From Cymodocea nodosa (taxonomy: Eukaryota > Streptophyta > Magnoliopsida > Alismatales > Cymodoceaceae), in NCBI GenBank assembly GCA_036874045.1, contig CM072344.1:9520501-9584500 (forward strand): 64,000 nt of DNA, read 5' to 3'. The notes below the pieces were generated by a model. The model had not been told where the DNA came from and made no database searches. It saw only the letters and a list, made by a program, of their open reading frames with translations. Below are positions 32,236 through 44,469 of this stretch, piece by piece. The translations under genes and the position numbers were made by a program. Position 1 is the stretch's first letter. Every line of letters starts with the position of its first letter.

Positions 32236-35200
32236 ATGATGAATTTTGAAGAGGATTTTGAAGAGGATTTTGACGAACTAGTAAATAACACATTGATGTT
32301 ATTTGAAGAAGAGGAAGAACATACTAGAAGAAGGCGAAGACGTTTACTTGCTTTTTGGAATATTTTAGCAGGGATTGCAAGTACCTCAACTTTGTTTTCA
32401 AGTACAAGTCGTATTTATAGTAAAGAAGGTGCAGATTATATAAGAAGATTACTAGATCATTCTTTACCACATCAAGTTTACAATTGTCGAAAGATTTATA
32501 GAATGAGTCAAAGTGTTTTCAAGGGTTTTTGTGAATTAATGAGGAGGGAAGAAGTCCTGAAAGATACCAACAATATCAGTGTAGAAGAGAAGTTTGCCAT
32601 GTTCCTTATGACAGTTGAGCAAAATCAAAGGTATGGAATAACTACAGAATGATTTAGTCGATCAAGTTGGACAGTTAGTAAATACTTTAATGAAGTCTTG
32701 AATGCTGTATTATGACTAAATCATGTTCTTCTAGCAAGACCTTCATCTGAAACACCAAGTCGAATTCGTCAAGACTCAAATGTGTACCCATATTTTAAGG
32801 TACATGTTCGGGTTTTCCCAGCACTACACTAGAAAAACTTGGATTTGTTACTTCTATTTTTACTTAGTTAATTTATCTTTATGCCTATTCTTTCTTTTAG
32901 AAGTAAACAAACAACTTTTAATACAATTTAGATATTAATTCCAATTTGTACTTTAACTACAAGTGCACAATGTCTATTGTATCAGTGTGTAAGTATAGGT
33001 CGATCTCATAGGGAATTGCTGACGAAGTTAAGAAATGTTTGATTGTGAATAATTCAAATATATATTCAATAAGCACTCCATTGAGTTATAGTTAACTCAA
33101 CGGACTAAGTTCGTTGAGTTATGGATAACTCAACGGACTATCCTTGTGGACTTAAGTTAACTCCACGAGCCTGTCTCTTCTTTATAATACTGCTATTTAC
33201 AAAGGAATTTGGCCAACCATTGGGCGATTCCACAGATTGTAAATAACATCAATTAAGCTTTTTAATGCTAGTTAACATTGGATTTATCATTAAGCAATAC
33301 TAACATTTAGATGATTCAAACAGTCACCATTAAAATCTTTAAGTTTTTTTTGTAGGAACCAATTTCAGTAAACTATAAAATTAAAACTAACATAAAATAA
33401 TTATAAAACTGATACAGATAACATTAATCACGATACAACACAAACGATACAACACTCAAATACAACATACAAACAAAGAGAAATTGTTTTTGGTATTTTT
33501 GTTTTTGATGAAATGGGCGAAAGGTGAAATGTAAAGTAATCTCACTTGACAGTAAATACTTCTAACACTACTTGCAACGCGATTACACCACTGAAAATTA
33601 AACTACTTACAATTCTGTCTCCTCTCCCTATAGAATCGCGAGTCCAGAATTGCAAGATGATCTCCTCTTCAGCATACAGGCATCAACCCGAAGCCAAGGC
33701 TAAAAGCTTTACGATCTCCTAAAATATGAGTCGGTGCTTGGTGAAAATGTATTCCCTTCCCGCGACGCGATCATTCCTCACAATGGTTGTCAAGCACTGT
33801 GTTTAGCTCGGAATCGACCCGACATCAGGCAAGTATCCTCACAGACCTCCGATGATTGGTGATTATGGTGGTGATAACGATGGTTGGTGTGATACTTCGG
33901 AGAATCGCCGATACTGTCTGCAGAAAGCTCGATGCTCCTCCTCTGTATACACTGGTCGTCCATCGATCACACACACTTCTTCTTTTTTTCTTTTTTTCTT
34001 TTATATTTCTTTAGTAGTAACTACTTTTGCTTGAATGGTCGGTTGGATTTCCTTCCTTTAGATCAACGACGATGATTTCTTTCTCTCTACGCGATTGAAT
34101 TCTTGCGTGATACGTGCAAACGTGGTTTTTCCTTCCAACTGTCTGTTCCTGCAACCGCTATAATGGCATTTTAGAAAATATATAGTCTGTAGAGTTACAG
34201 ATAACTCAACGGACTTTCTTTCTTGATTTAACTATAAAACACGTGCAAAAAGTAACAACTTAAGTTTATAACGCTAACCTAACGCGTTGCCTTAATGTTC
34301 AATATAGCAACTCAACGCGTACAGTTATGCTAACTTAACGAGTTATAACTTAAGTAAATCTACCAGATCTCAACACGTGTACATCTGGAAATAAAATATT
34401 CTCTCTAAATATAACTGTTCGGCAATTTAAACATAACTATCCAAAATATTAGAAAATTCGGATACTTAAGAATTTCACAGCCTGCAACTTACCGATAGTT
34501 CATAAATGTACTAAATTAACATTAATTCCCCAAAATTAAGTAGATTCTTCAATTAAAGCATATAATAGTGCAATTATAACATAATGGCTTAATTCTCATA
34601 TGATAAGCTAAATATTATGCAATTAACCATCATTTAACCGTTAATAATATGCACTTTTTCATTCTAAACAGTACATTTCCACACCTTTGGTGTTTCCTTA
34701 TCTTTAATATTATTTTAGTCAATATCAAAATAAAAATGCATGTTTATAGGATTGTATTGGAGCTATTGATGGTACACATATCAAAGCAACTATTTATGGA
34801 CAAGAAACAACAAGATTTAGGAACAGGAAAGGTGAATTATCTCAAAATGTAATGGCAGTATGTAATTTTGATATGGAATTTACATATATTTTAGCTGGTT
34901 GGGAAGGATCAGCTGTTGATGCTCATATTCTCCAAGATGCAGTTATTAGACCTAATGGTTTTCAAGTTCTACTAGGTAAATGTGTTTTCCACTTCTACAA
35001 GTTATGAAGACATCACCATACTAATATTTTTTTTATACAAGTAAGTTTTACTTAGTTGATGCTGGATATCCAAATCGACCAGAATATATTTGTCCATATC
35101 GAGGTATAAGATACCATCTATCTGATTATGTTAATGATAGAGTTCCTCGTAATGCTGTAGAAAATTTCAACTACAGACATTCACAACTGAGAACAGTCAT

Positions 35201-35520
35201 TGAGCGTACATTTGGAGTTGTGAAACATCGATTCTCAATATTACGTGGTCAAATGCCAAATCCATATGAAACACAAGTAAAGATTGTCATCGTATGTTTT
35301 TTGCTTCATAATTCTATTCATAAGACTGATAAGGAAGATTTACTTGAGGACCTGCTAGATGAGTTGGAAGAGTTAAATATTATTGATGACATACAACCAA
35401 TGGGAGAGATACATATAGAAAGTAATGCCTAGGTTCGAATGACTCAAGAACAAAGAAAAGAAATGGCAGATAAGATGCGAGAAGATATGATGATGGCAAT
35501 GTGGGATGGAAGAACTGGAT
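32236..35520 (+). pseudogene. Harbinger-type DDE transposase, copy 2 (interrupted)
   Basis: N-terminal part 32236-32800 (acidic start, GADYIRRLLDHSLPHQVYNC, then RYGITTE followed by a stop), solo LTR 32805-34670, then the nuclease: AIDGTHIK with Asp at 34768-34770, GSAVDAHILQDA with Asp at 34918-34920, FYLVDAGYPNRPEY, and IERTFGVVKHRFSI with Glu at 35202-35204. All three catalytic residues are present, unlike copy 1. A short intron or frameshift lies between GKC (about 34982) and FYLVD (about 35045). Stops at about 32650 and 32715 plus the insertion make it non-functional. Confidence 0.85.
32805..34670 (-). repeat. Solo LTR, family T, inside PIF copy 2
   Basis: A 1866-bp block starting TGTTCGGG and ending TAAACA, flanked by GTACA on both sides (32800-32804 and 34671-34675), with no internal region. 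PIF copy 1 shows the uninterrupted sequence at about 400-410. Orientation is set by 62379-62395, where the same end is preceded (minus strand) by a purine tract; the LTR therefore reads on the minus strand. It contains repeated GTTGAGTTA/CAACGGACT words and a more GC-rich part (33560-33960). Confidence 0.87.
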
Positions 35521-36781
35521 GATATTATTTCATATTGTAATATTTCAATTAAGATGTATTTGTATTTTTCGAATATTAGTTGTAATAAACTTTTGTCAGA
35601 ATTTCCATCAGAATTTTTCGTCCTACATTAAACCCCTCTCAAAATTTTCCTTTTCCTTTCCGTTACAAATTTTCCATTTCCTTTCCGTCAGAATTTTCCT
35701 TTTCCTTTCCGTTAGAATTTTCCGTCATGCACTAATAGACCCTAAAAGAAAATCGAAAGGTTAAGATAACTAACCATCCAAAAGTCAAGTCATTTCAAAA
35801 AGTTAACAATTATAACTATCCAAACTTTAAGTTACACATGTAGAACTTAAAAACACATGTGACTAGTAGTTGGAAGCTTAAAAGAAAATCGAAAGGTTAA
35901 GATAACTAACCATCCAAAAGTCAAGCCATTTCAAAAAGTTAACAATTATAACTATTTGAACTTAAAGACTCACATGCTGAATTTGAAGTCACACGTAGAA
36001 CTTAAAGATCACATGAAAGGAATAACTCTTCAAGGTTTTTCGGAGAGTTACAGAACAATCATTCAAATTTTCAAAAGATTATAACAGCTAACTATCCAAA
36101 AATCAAAGGAAATTGGAAGGTTACACCAAGGACAATATACAAAATGGTAACTTACTATTTTTGAGACTAATAGTGTAGTAAGTACAATAGGACAAATGTC
36201 ATTAGAAAGAATATGATCATTATATACCTTGGTATAAGTATGATTAGTAAAGGAAGATAAAGACAACAATCATAATATACTTTGAGAGCTACACAAAAAA
36301 TTCCACGACATACTTTCAGCAAGTATTGAAGAAGAAGAAAAGCAAACAACATATTGAAGTACTAAAAGCTCCCTATGCACAAACTCTACAAGAAAGAAAG
36401 AAATTGTTGGTTTGTGAGCTTACACCTGAAAGCTCACAGTTGGTTAAGAGCTTGCACTAGAGAGCTTGAGGGAAAGGTTTGTTTAGAGCTTTTACTTGAA
36501 AGCTTGTGTATTGATTTTTGCTTCTACCTAAAAGTAAGTGTTGTAAGTGTTAATTTATTTAGTGAAGCTCAAGTGAACCTCAGGAGTGGACTAGCCAAGT
36601 TGATGAACCACCTAAAAATTTCTTGTGTCTTTTATTTTTATCTCTACTGTGCATATTCATTCATCTAGTTAATACCTATAGTTACTATTTAAATTAAATC
36701 AATTAGTTAAATTAAAGAAAGATCAAAATTAATTAGAAATCACTGTTCACCCTCCCTTTGGTGAACCATACAATCCTAACA

Positions 36782-36795
36782 ATTGGTATCAAAGC
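36782..36795 (+). other. Copia-C primer binding site
   Basis: ATTGGTATCAAAGC directly follows the LTR end CCTAACA; complementary to initiator-Met tRNA with one change from the usual TGGTATCAGAGC. Confidence 0.82.
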
Positions 36796-37934
36796 AAAGT
36801 TAATCTCTACAAAGATTTAACTATCTAGATTAATGACACAATTTGCTGTAGATCAAAACATCCATAGACCTCCTTTATTCGATAGTTCCAACTATAATTA
36901 TTGGAAGAATAGAATGAAGTATTTCCTTAGGAGTTCTGAATCAAACTTTGGAAGATAGTTGTTCTTGGAACTTCATTTCTTACTAGTAATATAATAGACT
37001 AGACTAAGGAGAATGAGAGAATCATCTAACTAAATGCTCGAGGGTTGAATGCTATATACTGTGCATTGATAGTTGAACAGTATAACAAAGTATCTGCATG
37101 TAAATCAGCTCATGAAGCTTGGAAAATCCTTCAAGTTACACATGAAGACACTAGTCAAGTAAAGGATATTAAAATAAGCATCTTGTTAAGAAAATTAGAA
37201 CTATTTAAGATGAATGAAAATGAATCTATTATTGAAATATTTTCAAGATTTACTGAAATCATTAACAACCTCAGAGGCTTGGGAAAGGAGTTTTCTATGC
37301 ATGAACATGTATAGAAAATCCTAAGAAGCTTAACTACAAAGTGGAAATAGAAGTCTACTTCCATTCAAGACTCTAATGACCTCAACAATTATACTGTTGA
37401 AAAATTATTGGGCAATCTACTAGCCCACGAGGTTCAAATAAAAGATTGGAAGGAATAAAAAGGAACTATTGAAAAGAAAATTGGGAAGAAAAAGGAATGC
37501 ATTTCCTGCAACTGAAGAAACTCAAAGTTCAAATGATGAGATCATAATGTTAGCAAAGAACTTCAAGAAGTTTATGAAGAAAAACAACAAAATAAGTACT
37601 TCTAGGAGCATGGTTCCTACATACTTTAAATGCAAAAGGCAAGTACACATACAAGCCTTTTGTCTACTATAATCAAAAGAAGATCATCATGAAAAGAAGA
37701 AAAGATGAAAGAGCAAGAGAAAAATGGCTTTGAAAACTACTTGGGATGACAGTAGTTCATCAAGCAGTTCTTCAGAGTCTGAAGAAGAAGTAGCAGCAAA
37801 CATGTGCTTTACAACACAGGAGGTACGTTCTACATCTCCTTACTACTCAGATAATGAAGAAAATGAGTTAGATGTAAATAGTCTTCTCTGTATAGTAGAT
37901 AGTCTGTATGTAAAGTGTAAAGAATATAAGAAGG

Positions 37935-39530
37935 TGTTGAGTATTATTGTTTTGATGATGTGTGTTGAATGAAAATAATCATATTTGCTCAATTACTATT
38001 GCTTGTGAAAAGAAATTAAAATCATCAATTAATACAGAAAAAGCTTACTGATATAAATACTTGTCTGTATTGGATTTGAAGTTAATAACTAGTCGTTTCG
38101 TTGCATTAATTTCTCATTTAGCTAAACGTTAAGTTAACGTGTGTTTTTATTGAAAAGCATGATATGTTTTAATGTTATATCTTCTGTATCATGAACAGTG
38201 CACGTTTAGACAACTCGTTAAGTTAGAGTTTTGTTTGTATAGAGGTCACGTGAGAACTCGTTAAGTTAGAGGCTTAAAGGTTAAAATAGGTCACGTGATA
38301 ACTCGTTAAGTTAGTGAGTAAAAGAAGAGACGAACTCGTTAAGTTATTGTTATGCACGTGATGAAATTATAAGTTATGAATGTTGTATTGTATCAGGTGA
38401 GGTGCACATGTTTAACTCGTTAAGTTAACATAACTAAACACGTTGAGTTGCTATATTGAACACTAAGGCAACGCGTTAGGTTAGCGCTATAAACTTAAGT
38501 TGTTATTTTTGCATGTGGTAAAATTCTTATTATAAAAACATTTGTTTATTACTAGTTCGTTAAGTTATCATAACACAACAGAAATGGTTCGTTGAGTTAT
38601 CATAACACAACAGAGATGGTTCGTTGAGATAGCATAACACCACGGACTTAGTTCGTTGAGTTAGCTACAATACTTGTCACGTGAAATGGCACATGAGGAA
38701 CTCGTTAAGTTATATATATACTTGTGTTACTCGTTTAGTTAACATTAAAGTAAGGACTTCTTATTACACTGATGAAAAACTTTTGGACAAGAAAGTTTAT
38801 TTTGCAGGAAATTTTTCAGAGATCCAAGACTGATGATTAAAGAAAATTCAAAATATAAACGTGGGTTAGAACGTGTGTGTTTCGATGAAGGAAAAAGGAA
38901 AGACGTGGAGAAGTGGAAAACTAGTAGTGGTTAAACGTGAAGGATATGCATGAAATGAAGATATAGTATAAAAGGCATAGAATTCTCGTTGATCAATTTA
39001 TCCTTGCACACAAAACGAAAAATCTTTTCAAGGATCAAACCATCCCTGCACACTAAAAGAAAAATCTTTTTTAGCCATCAAAAGCACCTTCTCGGGGAAA
39101 ATCTCTTAAGTGGAAGAAAGTTCAGTGAAGCATAAAAAGGTAAGATTTTCGTCACTGAAGATTTGAAGTATCAGAAGAAAGAAAATTCGGTGAGGCATGA
39201 AAAGACAAGATATTCGTCATTGAAGAATTGCTAAAGAAGAAAAAGAAGAAGAAAGATCTCAAACAGGGAGAAAAGTTTTAAATTCTGCAAATTAGTTTTC
39301 TCTGTTTGTAGTTATGAAATTCTTTAGATGATACATGGTATCGAAATATAATTGCATCTACAATTTCTGAGGAGAATTGAATTGTATATTGTAATTGAAA
39401 CTTTGAATAAAAATGATTTTATGAAAACAATGTCTCGACTTGTTTTTGAGATTTAAAGTTTCAATTATATTTCAGAAAATATTAAAAATACACAATTCAC
39501 CCCCCTCTTGTGTAGCCATACGATCCTACA
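37935..39530 (+). repeat. Solo LTR, family D, inside Copia-C gag
   Basis: 1596 bp, TGTTGAGTATT...CGATCCTACA, flanked by GAAGG on both sides (37930-37934, 39531-39535). It matches the LTRs of the family-D array (56156-57730). TATAAAAGG at 38967-38975 is the likely promoter. 38205-38770 is packed with AACTCGTTAAGTTA-type motifs, two of them preceded by CACGTG. A (GAA)3 tract lies before AGATCTC near 39255. Confidence 0.92.
38966..38975 (+). promoter_or_regulatory. TATA box of family-D solo LTR
   Basis: TATAAAAGGC, present at the same LTR position as 45721-45729 and 57210-57218; the fourth copy (61338-61346) reads TACAAAAGG. Confidence 0.65.
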
Positions 39531-42500
39531 GAAGGATATCAAAGACTTAAATAATTATTTAAAAGATTCTTTTGCTAAATTAGAGAAAGCTCTTATTGAA
39601 AATAGAAACCTGAAAACTAAAATAGATAAATATAGTTGTGATAACTATGAGTTAAAAGAAGAAAATAAAAACTTGTTAGCTGAAGTCTCTAATTTGAAAA
39701 CTAATATATGTAAGTTCACAAAGGGACAAGTAGGTTTAAATAAAATTATAGGATCACAAAGACTTAGTAAGATGAAATATGGCCTTAGATATGCTACACC
39801 ATATGAAATACCTTACTAGGGTGGTATGATCTGATCCTACAGAGATGACACTACTATATCTACTATCAAAAGAATGTCTAGTCATATGTGGTTGCCAAGA
39901 GGAAATAGATTCAATGTTTTAAGGACTAACTCTTTTGGACCCAAGAAGACTTAGGTATCAAAAACCTTAATTTTAGTATGATTTGTAGGATGGCAAGGAG
40001 CTTCAAGTGCAAACAACAAGATGAATTGTGGATAGTGGATGTTCAAAACATATGATAGGTAAGAAAAGACTTTTTGATTTAGTTAAAGATTTAAATTCAA
40101 GATCTATTAAATTTGAAAATAATGAAAAATGTAGAATTACTACTATAGGAAACATTGCATTTGAAAATGGTAGAATTGAAAATGTCTTGCATATAAATGG
40201 TCTAAAACAAAATTTACTAAGTGTAGGTCAATTATATGATAAAGGATATAATGTTATATTTACTATTGAAAAATGTTATATCACTAGTCAAGTTATAAAT
40301 GAAATCAAATTTACTAGTATTAGAAATAACTCCATATACATACTAAACTTCTCATGTGAAAATTCTGCAAATGATTCTTGTTTAGTAGCATCTAGTGAAG
40401 ATGATTGGTTATGACATAAAAGACTCAGACATGTGAACATGAAAACTCTCAGAAAATTGTCTAAACATGATCTTGTAAGAGGAATTTCAAAGTTAAAGTT
40501 TAGAAAAGACAAGGTTTATAGTGATTGCATGTTAGGAAAATAGAAAAGAATTTCATTGCATAACAAAAATGAGATAGGTACTAGAAAGCCTTTAGAACTA
40601 CTGCATATGGATCCTTTGGTCCAACTCAAACCTTAAGTCTAGGTGGACAGAAATATACACTTGTCATTGTTGATGACTTTTCTAGACATACTTGGGTTAT
40701 ATTCTTGGCTCATAAAAGTGAGACATGTATTGAGTTTAGAAACTTCTACATAAGAGTTTAGAAGCAAAAGGATCTGACCATAAAAAGAATTAAAAGTGAT
40801 CATAGAGGAGAATTTGAGAATTCAGAATTTGAAAATCTATGTGACAACCTTGACATACTACATGAATTCTCTTGCCCTAGGACTCCAACATAAAATGGAG
40901 TGGTAGAAAGGAAAAACAGAACTTTACAAGAAATGGCTAGAACAATGTTGAATGTTGTCAATCTACCAAAATTTCTTTGGGTTGAAGTTGTTGGTACAAC
41001 ATGTTCTATCTTAAATAGAGCTCATATTAGGTCAATTCTAAATAAAATATCATTTGAATTATGACGTGACAAAACACCAAATGTTGGATATTTTAAGACA
41101 TTTGGATGTAAATGTTATGTCTTAAATACTAGAGATAATAAAGACAAGTCTGATTCAAAGTCTAAACCTACAATATTAGTTGGTTATTCTTTTAGAAGCA
41201 AAGCCTACAAGGTATACTTTGATAAAGAAAGAAGAGTAGAGGAAACAATCAATGTTCAATTTGATGAAGATTTGATTCAAAATATGAGAAATTTGAAAAT
41301 TGAAAGTGAAAGTGAAAATGAAGATTATGAAAATAAATGCAAGCAGAAATCCAAACTTCAAGCATCAGATCAGAATGAACACACTTGGAAAACTAGATTA
41401 GATCATCCATTAGATCAAATTATTGGAAATATAAACAACGGAGTGCAAATAAGAAGCAAGACATAAGATATATGCAATTATTGTACATTTGTATCAGAAA
41501 TTGAACCAAAATCTATTGATGAAGCTTGTAAGGACAATTACTAGATCATGGCTATGTAGGAAGAATTAAATCAATTTCAGAAAAATAATGTCTAGGAATT
41601 AGTGGAGAAACTAGTTGGAAAAACCATCATTGGAACTAAATGGGTATTTAGGAATAAATTGGATGATGAAGGAAACATAGTTAGAAATAAAGCTCGACTA
41701 GTTGTACAAGGATACAACCAGCAAGAAGGAATAGATTATGAAGAAACTTTTACACTTGTTGCCAGAATTGAAGCTATTAGAATGTTGCTTGCTTTTGCAA
41801 GCAGTATGAAAATAAAACTCTTTTAAATAGATGTAAATAGTGCATTCCTAAATGGAGAAATACAAGAAGTATTTGTTAAGCAGCCCCTAGATTTGAAGAT
41901 GAAGAAAGATCAAATCATGTCTACAGATTACATAAAGCTTTATATGGTCTGAAATAAGCACCCAAGGTATGGTATTATAAATTGAAAAAGTTTTTGATTG
42001 ATAATGATTTCAGTATAGGCAAAGTAGGCAACATTTTGTTTATCAAAACTATTGATTTACATATGTTGATTGTTCAAATCTATGTTGATGATATTGCCTT
42101 TGGGGCAATATCTACAAAGCTATGTCATGAATTTCAAAATCTAATGAAGAATTAGTTTGAGATGAGCCTGATGGGAGAATTAAAGTTTTTCTTAGGACTA
42201 TAGATTCATCAAGTAAGAAATGACAACTTTGTTAATCAAGAAAAATACTACAAGGAAACACTAAAGAAATTTGGTTTCGAAAACATCAAACCTGCAAGCA
42301 CACCTATGAGTTCAAATACCAAACTTGAAAATGATGACTTGAGTATTGTAGTAGATCAAAAGAAATACAAAGGTATGATTGAATCTCTTTTGTATTTATC
42401 AATAAGTAGGCCTGACATCATGTTCAATGTATGCTTATGTGTTAGATTTCAAGCATCACCAAAAGAATCTCATTTGAAATTTGTAAAGAGAATTTTTAAA

Positions 42501-43031
42501 TATTTACAGAGCACTAAAGATTTCAAATTGTATTACTCAAGTGATAGTAGTCTCATTTTAATAAGATATAGTGACGTAGATTATGAAGGTAGTAGATCAG
42601 GCAGAAAAAGCATAAGTGGAACATGCCAACTGCTTGGAAATTCTTTGATTTATTGGTTTAGTAGAAAACAAAATTGTATTGCATTATCTACTATTGAGGC
42701 ATAATGCATTGTAGTATGTCTATGTTGTGCTCAGATATTATGGATATAACAGACATTGACTGATTACAGATAAAAATTTCAGCATACAAAAATATATTGT
42801 GATAATAGTAGTGCAATTAATTTATCAAAGAACATAGTACTTCATTCCAGAGCTAAGTATATCGAGATCATACATCATTTCTTGAGAGATCATGCGGAAC
42901 AATGCCATATTTCACTTAAGTTTGTTCCAACAAAAAATCAACTTGCAAACATTTTCACAAAACCTTTAAATGAATCAACATTTAATCATATTAGAAGAAA
43001 TTTAGGCATCTATTCTAAACATGATTTATAA

Positions 43032-43475
43032 TGTCGCTATTATTATCCCACTCAAGCTCACCATATGGGAGCTTGTTTTTTGCTAACATATATTTGTGCA
43101 AAAATTTAAATAATACATCATCTCAAGAGGAGAGTAGAAGAAACAATTAGACAGCTAACTTAGTAATCACAAGGGAGAAAAAACATTGCAGTATGGGATT
43201 ACAGAAAGAAAGAATGAAAACTGCCCATAACAAGATTGAAAGAAATATGGAACATTTTTTCTCTAATGACAAAAAGAGAGAGAAAAACATAGAAATTTAT
43301 AGTATTGAAGTTCCAACACATAGACAAGGGGAGAAATTAACTTCATTATAGTGTACACAATGTAAATCCTTGTTTTATTTATATTCTATGTCATTCACTA
43401 TATAGAAATAATCTAAAGAGTGAAATAAATGTAATTTAATGTAAAGGATTTTGTCATTATCAAAAAGGGGGAGAT
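43032..43475 (+). other. Copia-C 3' untranslated region and polypurine tract
   Basis: Non-coding stretch between the end of pol and the 3' LTR, ending with the A/G tract AAAAAGGGGGAGA, the plus-strand primer of Copia elements. No extra ORF like that of family D is seen. Confidence 0.7.
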
Positions 43476-44469
43476 TGCTAAAACTCTTGTATTTTGATAA
43501 TGCAAAAATCTTTGTGAGGAAACACTTTGTATTTCATAGGATAGTTATAGTTTAACAAGATGATAGATAAACAGATACAGATAGCTTAGTAAATGTTGCC
43601 AGATAAAAACAAGATTTTCAAACAGTTTAAATATAGTTCAAAGCTCAAGTATCCAAAAGAAGAGGAATATTGGAAATGTTACCAAGATAACTATCCAAAA
43701 GATAGCTTAAGAGTAGAAAGGAAGAATTTTGGAAAGTTAGATGGCTAACTATTCGAAATAGGAAGAATTTTGGAAAGTTAGAAGTCTAATTGTATAAAAC
43801 ATGAAGCTCTTCGAAAGGTTAGAAAAATAACTGTTCGAGTTTTCAAAAGGTTACAACAGCTAACTATCCGAAAATACAATAGAATCAGAGAGTTAAGATG
43901 GCTAACTATCCAAACAATTAAGTTACATGTAAGAAACTTAAATACTCACGTGATAGAAAGTCAGAAATAGTGGAAGACAACTATTTGAGTTTTCGAAAAG
44001 TTAATAGGGCTAACTATCCGAAAATAAAATAGAATCGAAAAGTTAAGAGGGCTAACTATCTAAACTTTAAGTTACATGTGTAGAACTTAAAAACACACAT
44101 GACCAGTAGTCGCAAGCTTAAAAGAAAATTGAAAGGTTAAGATAGCTAACTATTCGAAAGTCAAGTTATTTTGGAAAGTTAATAGTTATAACTATCTGAA
44201 CTTTAGGTTACACATGAAAAAGTTAAAAACACACGTGACTAGTAATCAGAAGCTTAAAAGAAAATCGAAAGGTTAAGATAGCTAACTATCCGAAAGTTAA
44301 GCCATTTCGGAAAGTTAATAGTTATAACTATTTGAACTTAAAGACTCACGTGCTGAATTTGAAGTCACGTGTAGAACTTAAAGATCACGTTAAAGGAATA
44401 ACTCTTCAAGGTTTTCCAAAGAGTTACAGTACAACCATTCAAATTTTTGGAAGGTTACAACGACTAACT
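43476..44469 (+). repeat. Copia-C 3' LTR (truncated)
   Basis: Starts TGCTAAAACTCTTG and follows the 5' LTR up to CTAACTA, where family-T sequence begins. It contains the intact PIF target site and a 136-bp tandem repeat (about 44115-44250 and 44251-44345, beginning AGCTTAAAAGAAAA). Confidence 0.83.

Larger units (their letters stand above)
28576..35742 (+). mobile_element. PIF/Harbinger element, copy 2 (complete ends)
   Basis: A 7.17-kb element (5.3 kb without the solo LTR inside). Terminal inverted repeats: left GGGGGGGTTAGTGCCTGACG, right (read backwards) GGGTCTATTAGTGCATGACG. TAA is duplicated at 28573-28575 and 35743-35745, as typical for PIF/Harbinger. The 3' LTR of the same host retrotransposon keeps the empty site near 44115-44122 (AGCTTAAAAG). 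It carries both expected genes in order, a Myb/SANT-like ORF and a DDE transposase, both broken. Confidence 0.92.
27931..36781 (+). repeat. Copia-C 5' LTR (split by PIF element)
   Basis: Starts TGTTAAAGCCCTTG and ends CCTAACA. The real LTR is 27931-28575 plus 35746-36781. It is built of imperfect repeats with recurring words GTTAAGA, GCTAACTATCCGAAA and ACACGTG. A TATATA at about 36213-36218 may be its promoter. Confidence 0.83.
36833..43031 (+). pseudogene. Copia-C gag-pol (broken)
   Basis: Remnants in order: gag from ATG 36833 (PPLFDSSNYNYWKNRMKYFL, then EAWKILQVTHEDTSQVKD); a damaged zinc knuckle near 37615-37665; a Ser/Glu-rich stretch with TTWDDSSSSSSS; a coiled coil split by a solo LTR (37935-39530); protease WIVDSGCSKHMIG at about 40025; integrase with HVNMKTLRKL and core TLVIVDDFSRHTW (about 40410-41260); reverse transcriptase 41602-42240 with YVDD at 42081-42092; RNase H 42306-43031 ending IYSKHDL. 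Dozens of stops and several shifts. Typical Ty1/Copia order. Confidence 0.87.
27931..44469 (+). mobile_element. Copia-C, Sirevirus-like retrotransposon hosting three later insertions
   Basis: 5' LTR 27931-36781 (split), primer site from 36782, gag-pol 36833-43031, polypurine tract AAAAAGGGGGAGA about 43462-43474, 3' LTR from 43476 (cut at 44469 by family-T sequence). Removing the PIF element leaves a 5' LTR of about 1.68 kb. The long LTRs, the YVDDI-(I/A)-FGA reverse-transcriptase box and the coiled-coil gag tail fit the Sirevirus (Maximus/SIRE) lineage of Copia. The TTCCT left of the 5' LTR has no partner in the window, because the 3' LTR end is missing. Confidence 0.87.

Noticed and set aside
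33852-34034. 60-residue frame in the solo T LTR
   Set aside because: Within a non-coding LTR, opposite to its orientation.
38205-38350. Spaced repeats as a possible CRISPR array
   Set aside because: Repeats are 14 bp, spacing is irregular (43, 45, 33 bp) and spacers are not unique; it is a retrotransposon LTR in a plant nucleus.
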